From Coriobacteriia bacterium (GTDB lineage: Bacteria; Actinomycetota; Coriobacteriia; Anaerosomatales; Anaerosomataceae): DNA of 64,000 bases. The stretch is taken from contig JAFGVD010000024.1 in assembly GCA_016938135.1 (NCBI GenBank), positions 1 through 64,000 on the forward strand. The letters run 5' to 3'. Position numbers and translations under genes: made by a program. The notes beneath the pieces are model-generated. The model did not search any database, had not been told where the DNA came from, and worked only from the letters and a program-made list of their open reading frames with translations. The number at the start of each line of letters is the position of its first letter. The stretch's first letter is position 1. Positions 60,196 through 64,000 of the stretch are shown here, in pieces.

Positions 60196-60238
60196 TACAA
60201 GCCATCGATACCGCCCGATCCAAGCACGAGTCACACGC

Positions 60239-60267
60239 TTCCTTAGTAGTGTGTCCTGTGATACCCT
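60239..60267 (+). promoter_or_regulatory. Candidate rpsB promoter
   Basis: TTCCTT (60239-60244), 17 bases and TACCCT (60262-60267) preceded by TGA, an extended -10. GATAC/GTATC arms (60260-60272) overlap the -10. The leader to rpsB is about 110 bases. Confidence 0.4.
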
Positions 60268-60383
60268 GTATCGGCTCGTAATCAAGCACGTCCGCGGACT
60301 CTCGCGCATGGTGCCGTCACAGACGGTTGCGTATCAGGGAGGAAGATGCGGGCGGAAGAACAACCGAAACTGGAGGTAACACT

Positions 60384-61199
60384 ATGACTGTTGTCTCGAT
60401 GAAGGGTCTTCTCGAGGCCGGTGTCCACTTTGGACACCAGACCCGCCGCTGGAACCCGAAGATGAAGCCGTACATCTTCACTGAGCGTAACGGCATCTAC
60501 ATCCTCGATCTTCAGCGCACACTGCGAGAGCTCGACTCCTCGTATCGCTTCGTCCGCGACCTTACCGCCAAGGGCGGCACCGTGCTGTTCATCGGTACGA
60601 AGAAGCAGGCGCAGGACACGATCGCCACACAGGCGACCCGCTCCGGTCAGCCCTACGTCAACCAGCGCTGGCTGGGCGGCATGCTGACCAACTTCGTCAC
60701 CATCCGCAAGCGGATCGCTCGCATGGTGGAGCTTGAGACCATGGAGGAGAACGGCGTCATGGCCAGCCTCCCCAAGAAGGAAGCTCTGAAGCTTCGCGGC
60801 GAGCACGAGAAGCTGCAACGCAACCTTGAGGGCATTCGCAACATGACCCGACTCCCTGACGCGATCTTCCTCGTTGACACCAAGCGTGAGAACATCGCGG
60901 TCGCCGAGGCCCGTCGCCTCAAGATCCCGATCATCGGTCTTGTTGATACCAATGCCGACCCTGACGAAGTTGATTTCGTCATCCCCGGCAACGACGACGC
61001 CATCCGCTCGATCAGCCTCATCGCACGCGTCATCGCCGATGGCGCTATCGAAGGCAATGGCGGCGGCCAGGAAGAGGCTGCTGCAGCACCCGAGCAGCCT
61101 GTCGCTGCGGAAGCAGCGCCGGTGGAGACTGCTGTCGCTGAGCCCGCGCCCGCCGCGGAGACCGATGCAACGGCCGAGACCGCTCCCGCTGCCGAGTAG
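60384..61199 (+). CDS. rpsB: Ribosomal protein S2 with Ala/Glu-rich tail
   Basis: A 271-residue protein. The core has [46 protein letters not shown] and [12 protein letters not shown]. The last 45 residues are mainly Ala, Glu and Pro, an extension beyond the usual S2 core. TGGAGG seven bases before ATG 60384 decides the start. It is the first gene of rpsB-tsf. Confidence 0.97.
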   Translation: MTVVSMKGLLEAGVHFGHQTRRWNPKMKPYIFTERNGIYILDLQRTLRELDSSYRFVRDLTAKGGTVLFIGTKKQAQDTIATQATRSGQPYVNQRWLGGMLTNFVTIRKRIARMVELETMEENGVMASLPKKEALKLRGEHEKLQRNLEGIRNMTRLPDAIFLVDTKRENIAVAEARRLKIPIIGLVDTNADPDEVDFVIPGNDDAIRSISLIARVIADGAIEGNGGGQEEAAAAPEQPVAAEAAPVETAVAEPAPAAETDATAETAPAAE

Positions 61200-61248
61200 T
61201 CCTCAAACGTCTGCCGCACTGCGGTTATCCCTCAAGGAGGAACCAAGT

Positions 61249-62163
61249 ATGGAAATCACCGCTTCCATGGTGAAGGATCTGCGCGCCACGACGGGTGCAG
61301 GCATGATGGATTGCAAGAAGGCACTTGCTGAGTCGGATGGCGACATGCAGGCGGCTGTCGACATCCTGCGCACCAAGGGTCTTGCAGACCTTGCCAAGAA
61401 GGCTGGCCGGGCCACGCATGAGGGCATCATCGGCTCCTACATCAGCGAGGATCTACGCTCGGGCGCTATCGTCGAAGTCAACTGTGAGACCGACTTCGTC
61501 GCACGTAACGACGGCTTCAAGTCGTTCGTGACCTCCATTGCCAAGCACGTCGTGGAGGCCGCACCGGCCGATGCTGACGCGCTTCTCGGCCAGCCGTATG
61601 TCGAGCGTGAAGAGATCACAGTCGAGCAGTATCTGGGCGAGAACGTCGCCAAGATCGGCGAGAACATGGTCATCCCGCGCCTTGTGCGCTTCGAGCTGAC
61701 GACTGATCACGGCACCATCGCCGCCTACATCCACGGCGTCGGGAACATCGGTGTCCTTGTAGAGGTCGCCACAGGCACCGCCGATGCCGCCGCTTCTGCC
61801 GAGGTTGCGACATTCGTTCGAGACATCGCGATGCAGATTGCCGCAGCCGCGCCGATCTCACTGACCGCCGAGGACGTGCCTGCCGATGTCGTCAAGCACG
61901 AAATGTCCATCTACATGGCGCAGGCCGCCGAGACAGGCAAGCCCGAGCCCATTCAGGCCAAGATCGCTGAAGGCCGGATGCAAAAGTTCTACAAAGAGGT
62001 CTGCCTTCTCGAGCAGGTCTTCGTCAAAGACCCCGACATCACCGTTGCCCAGCTGACCAAGAAGGTCGCTTCCGCTGTTGGCACCGACGTGTCGATCTCG
62101 CGTTTCGAGAGGTTCGTTCTCGGGGAGACCAACCCCGAGGCCAAGCCTCCGTCGTGCGGCTAA
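61249..62163 (+). CDS. tsf: Elongation factor Ts
   Basis: A 304-residue nucleotide-exchange factor for EF-Tu. MVKDLRATTGAGMMDCKKAL is the N-terminal UBA-like domain with the TGAGMMDCK signature, and VEVNCETDFVARND is the core motif. AAGGAGG eight bases before ATG 61249 fixes the start; the frame extends upstream into rpsB but has no site there. A strong terminator follows. Confidence 0.98.
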   Translation: MEITASMVKDLRATTGAGMMDCKKALAESDGDMQAAVDILRTKGLADLAKKAGRATHEGIIGSYISEDLRSGAIVEVNCETDFVARNDGFKSFVTSIAKHVVEAAPADADALLGQPYVEREEITVEQYLGENVAKIGENMVIPRLVRFELTTDHGTIAAYIHGVGNIGVLVEVATGTADAAASAEVATFVRDIAMQIAAAAPISLTAEDVPADVVKHEMSIYMAQAAETGKPEPIQAKIAEGRMQKFYKEVCLLEQVFVKDPDITVAQLTKKVASAVGTDVSISRFERFVLGETNPEAKPPSCG

Positions 62164-63548
<1,385 letters not shown>

Positions 63549-63554
63549 CGCTCC

Positions 63555-64000
63555 ATGGCACCTACAGAGTCTTCACGCCTGGAGTTCTTCTCCTCCAAGC
63601 GAGAGCGTGAGCTCCTCGCGCAGTTCGACGCGCAGTCCGTCCCGCATCACATCGCTGTCATCATGGATGGGAACGGGCGCTGGGCGTCTCGGAAAGGGCT
63701 ACCCCGGATCGCAGGCCATCGCGCGGGCGCGAAAGCGATAAGGGAGGCCATCGCCGCGTCGATCGAGCTCGGCGTCGATGTCTTGACGCTGTACTCGTTC
63801 AGCTCGGAGAATTGGCGGCGGCCTGCCGAGGAAGTCGGCGGGCTGATGCGTCTGTTCGTCGAAGTCTTGGAGCGGGAGCTGGGCAATCTTCAGAAGCAAG
63901 GGGTGCGGGTGAAGGTCGTCGGTCGCGCCGACGGGATGCCCGAGGACACGATGGCCGCGTTCCGTCGTACGGAACTCAGCACCGCCGACAACGATGTTCT
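63555..64000 (+). CDS. uppS: Undecaprenyl diphosphate synthase, 3' end missing
   Basis: The first 148 residues of a cis-prenyltransferase; the gene runs off the window. HHIAVIMDGNGRWASRKG holds the catalytic Asp38, followed by GHRAGAKAIREAI, LTLYSFSSENWRRPAEEVGG and LMRLFVEVLERE. It makes the C55 lipid carrier for peptidoglycan. It starts six bases after frr, the usual pyrH-frr-uppS order. A 30-residue N-terminal stretch precedes the family core. Confidence 0.96.
   Translation, partial: MAPTESSRLEFFSSKRERELLAQFDAQSVPHHIAVIMDGNGRWASRKGLPRIAGHRAGAKAIREAIAASIELGVDVLTLYSFSSENWRRPAEEVGGLMRLFVEVLERELGNLQKQGVRVKVVGRADGMPEDTMAAFRRTELSTADNDV

Overview
This window is ordinary chromosome from a fairly GC-rich bacterium, most likely an anaerobic, deep-branching member of the Actinomycetota (Coriobacteriia-like; the exact group is inference). 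The evidence is gene order and gene type. The order rnhB-yraN-comM-dprA-recombinase-whiG-rpsB-tsf-pyrH-frr, with a WhiG/FliA sigma factor beside rpsB-tsf, is the actinobacterial arrangement. A discrete type II fatty-acid pathway with FabK, an ADP-forming acetyl-CoA synthetase and a FakA/DegV pair fit an anaerobe better than a Streptomyces-like aerobe. I see no insertion sequence, prophage, CRISPR array, rRNA operon or replication origin. I support 64 protein genes, two tRNAs, RNase P RNA, a SAM-I riboswitch and a TPP riboswitch. Coding density is very high, with many ATGA or GTGA stop/start overlaps.

Layout. 1-5.4 kb: the end of endonuclease IV, a DnaQ-exonuclease/UvrC-N fusion on the minus strand, an acidic protein with a four-cysteine tail, and an AAA+/VWA metal-chelatase-like protein. 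5.4-9.8 kb (minus strand): RNase P RNA, glnS, tRNA-Glu(CUC), tRNA-Gln(CUG), gltX and a PsiE-like membrane protein, a compact Glu/Gln charging locus. 9.9-17.8 kb: SAM-I riboswitch and metK, priA, def-fmt-rsmB, glpX. 17.8-23.8 kb: an FmdB zinc ribbon, a PASTA protein carrying what looks like a dead amidase domain, an intact M23 peptidase with an EnvC-like coiled coil, a TPP-riboswitch-controlled thiT-thiN pair, a GAF/HD-GYP protein, and rpmB.

24-31.4 kb: yloU-fakA-degV-recG-rsmD-coaD, a coiled-coil protein, YceD and rpmF. 31.4-42.6 kb: ADP-forming acetyl-CoA synthetase and a DRTGG-type P-loop protein, placed between rpmF and plsX, then plsX-fabH-fabK-fabD-fabG-acpP-fabK2-fabF-rnc. Together with FakA/DegV this covers acetate/CoA handling, acyl-chain synthesis and fatty-acid salvage. 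42.7-53.6 kb: smc, ftsY and ffh (SRP targeting) interleaved with three signal peptidase I genes and the rpsP-khpA-rimM-trmD-rplS translation cluster, ending in rnhB. 53.7-60.2 kb: yraN, comM, dprA, trmFO, xerC, whiG and a response regulator with a zinc-ribbon output. 60.4-64 kb: rpsB-tsf, a strong terminator, pyrH-frr and the start of uppS, cut by the window end.

No wholly new system is obvious. The best second looks are the PASTA/dead-amidase protein beside an active M23 enzyme, the acidic Cys-tailed protein beside the chelatase, the exonuclease-UvrC fusion with an apparent Fe-S cysteine set, and the acetyl-CoA synthetase insertion at the head of the fatty-acid cluster. Several genes (glnS, priA, the PASTA gene) look leaderless.
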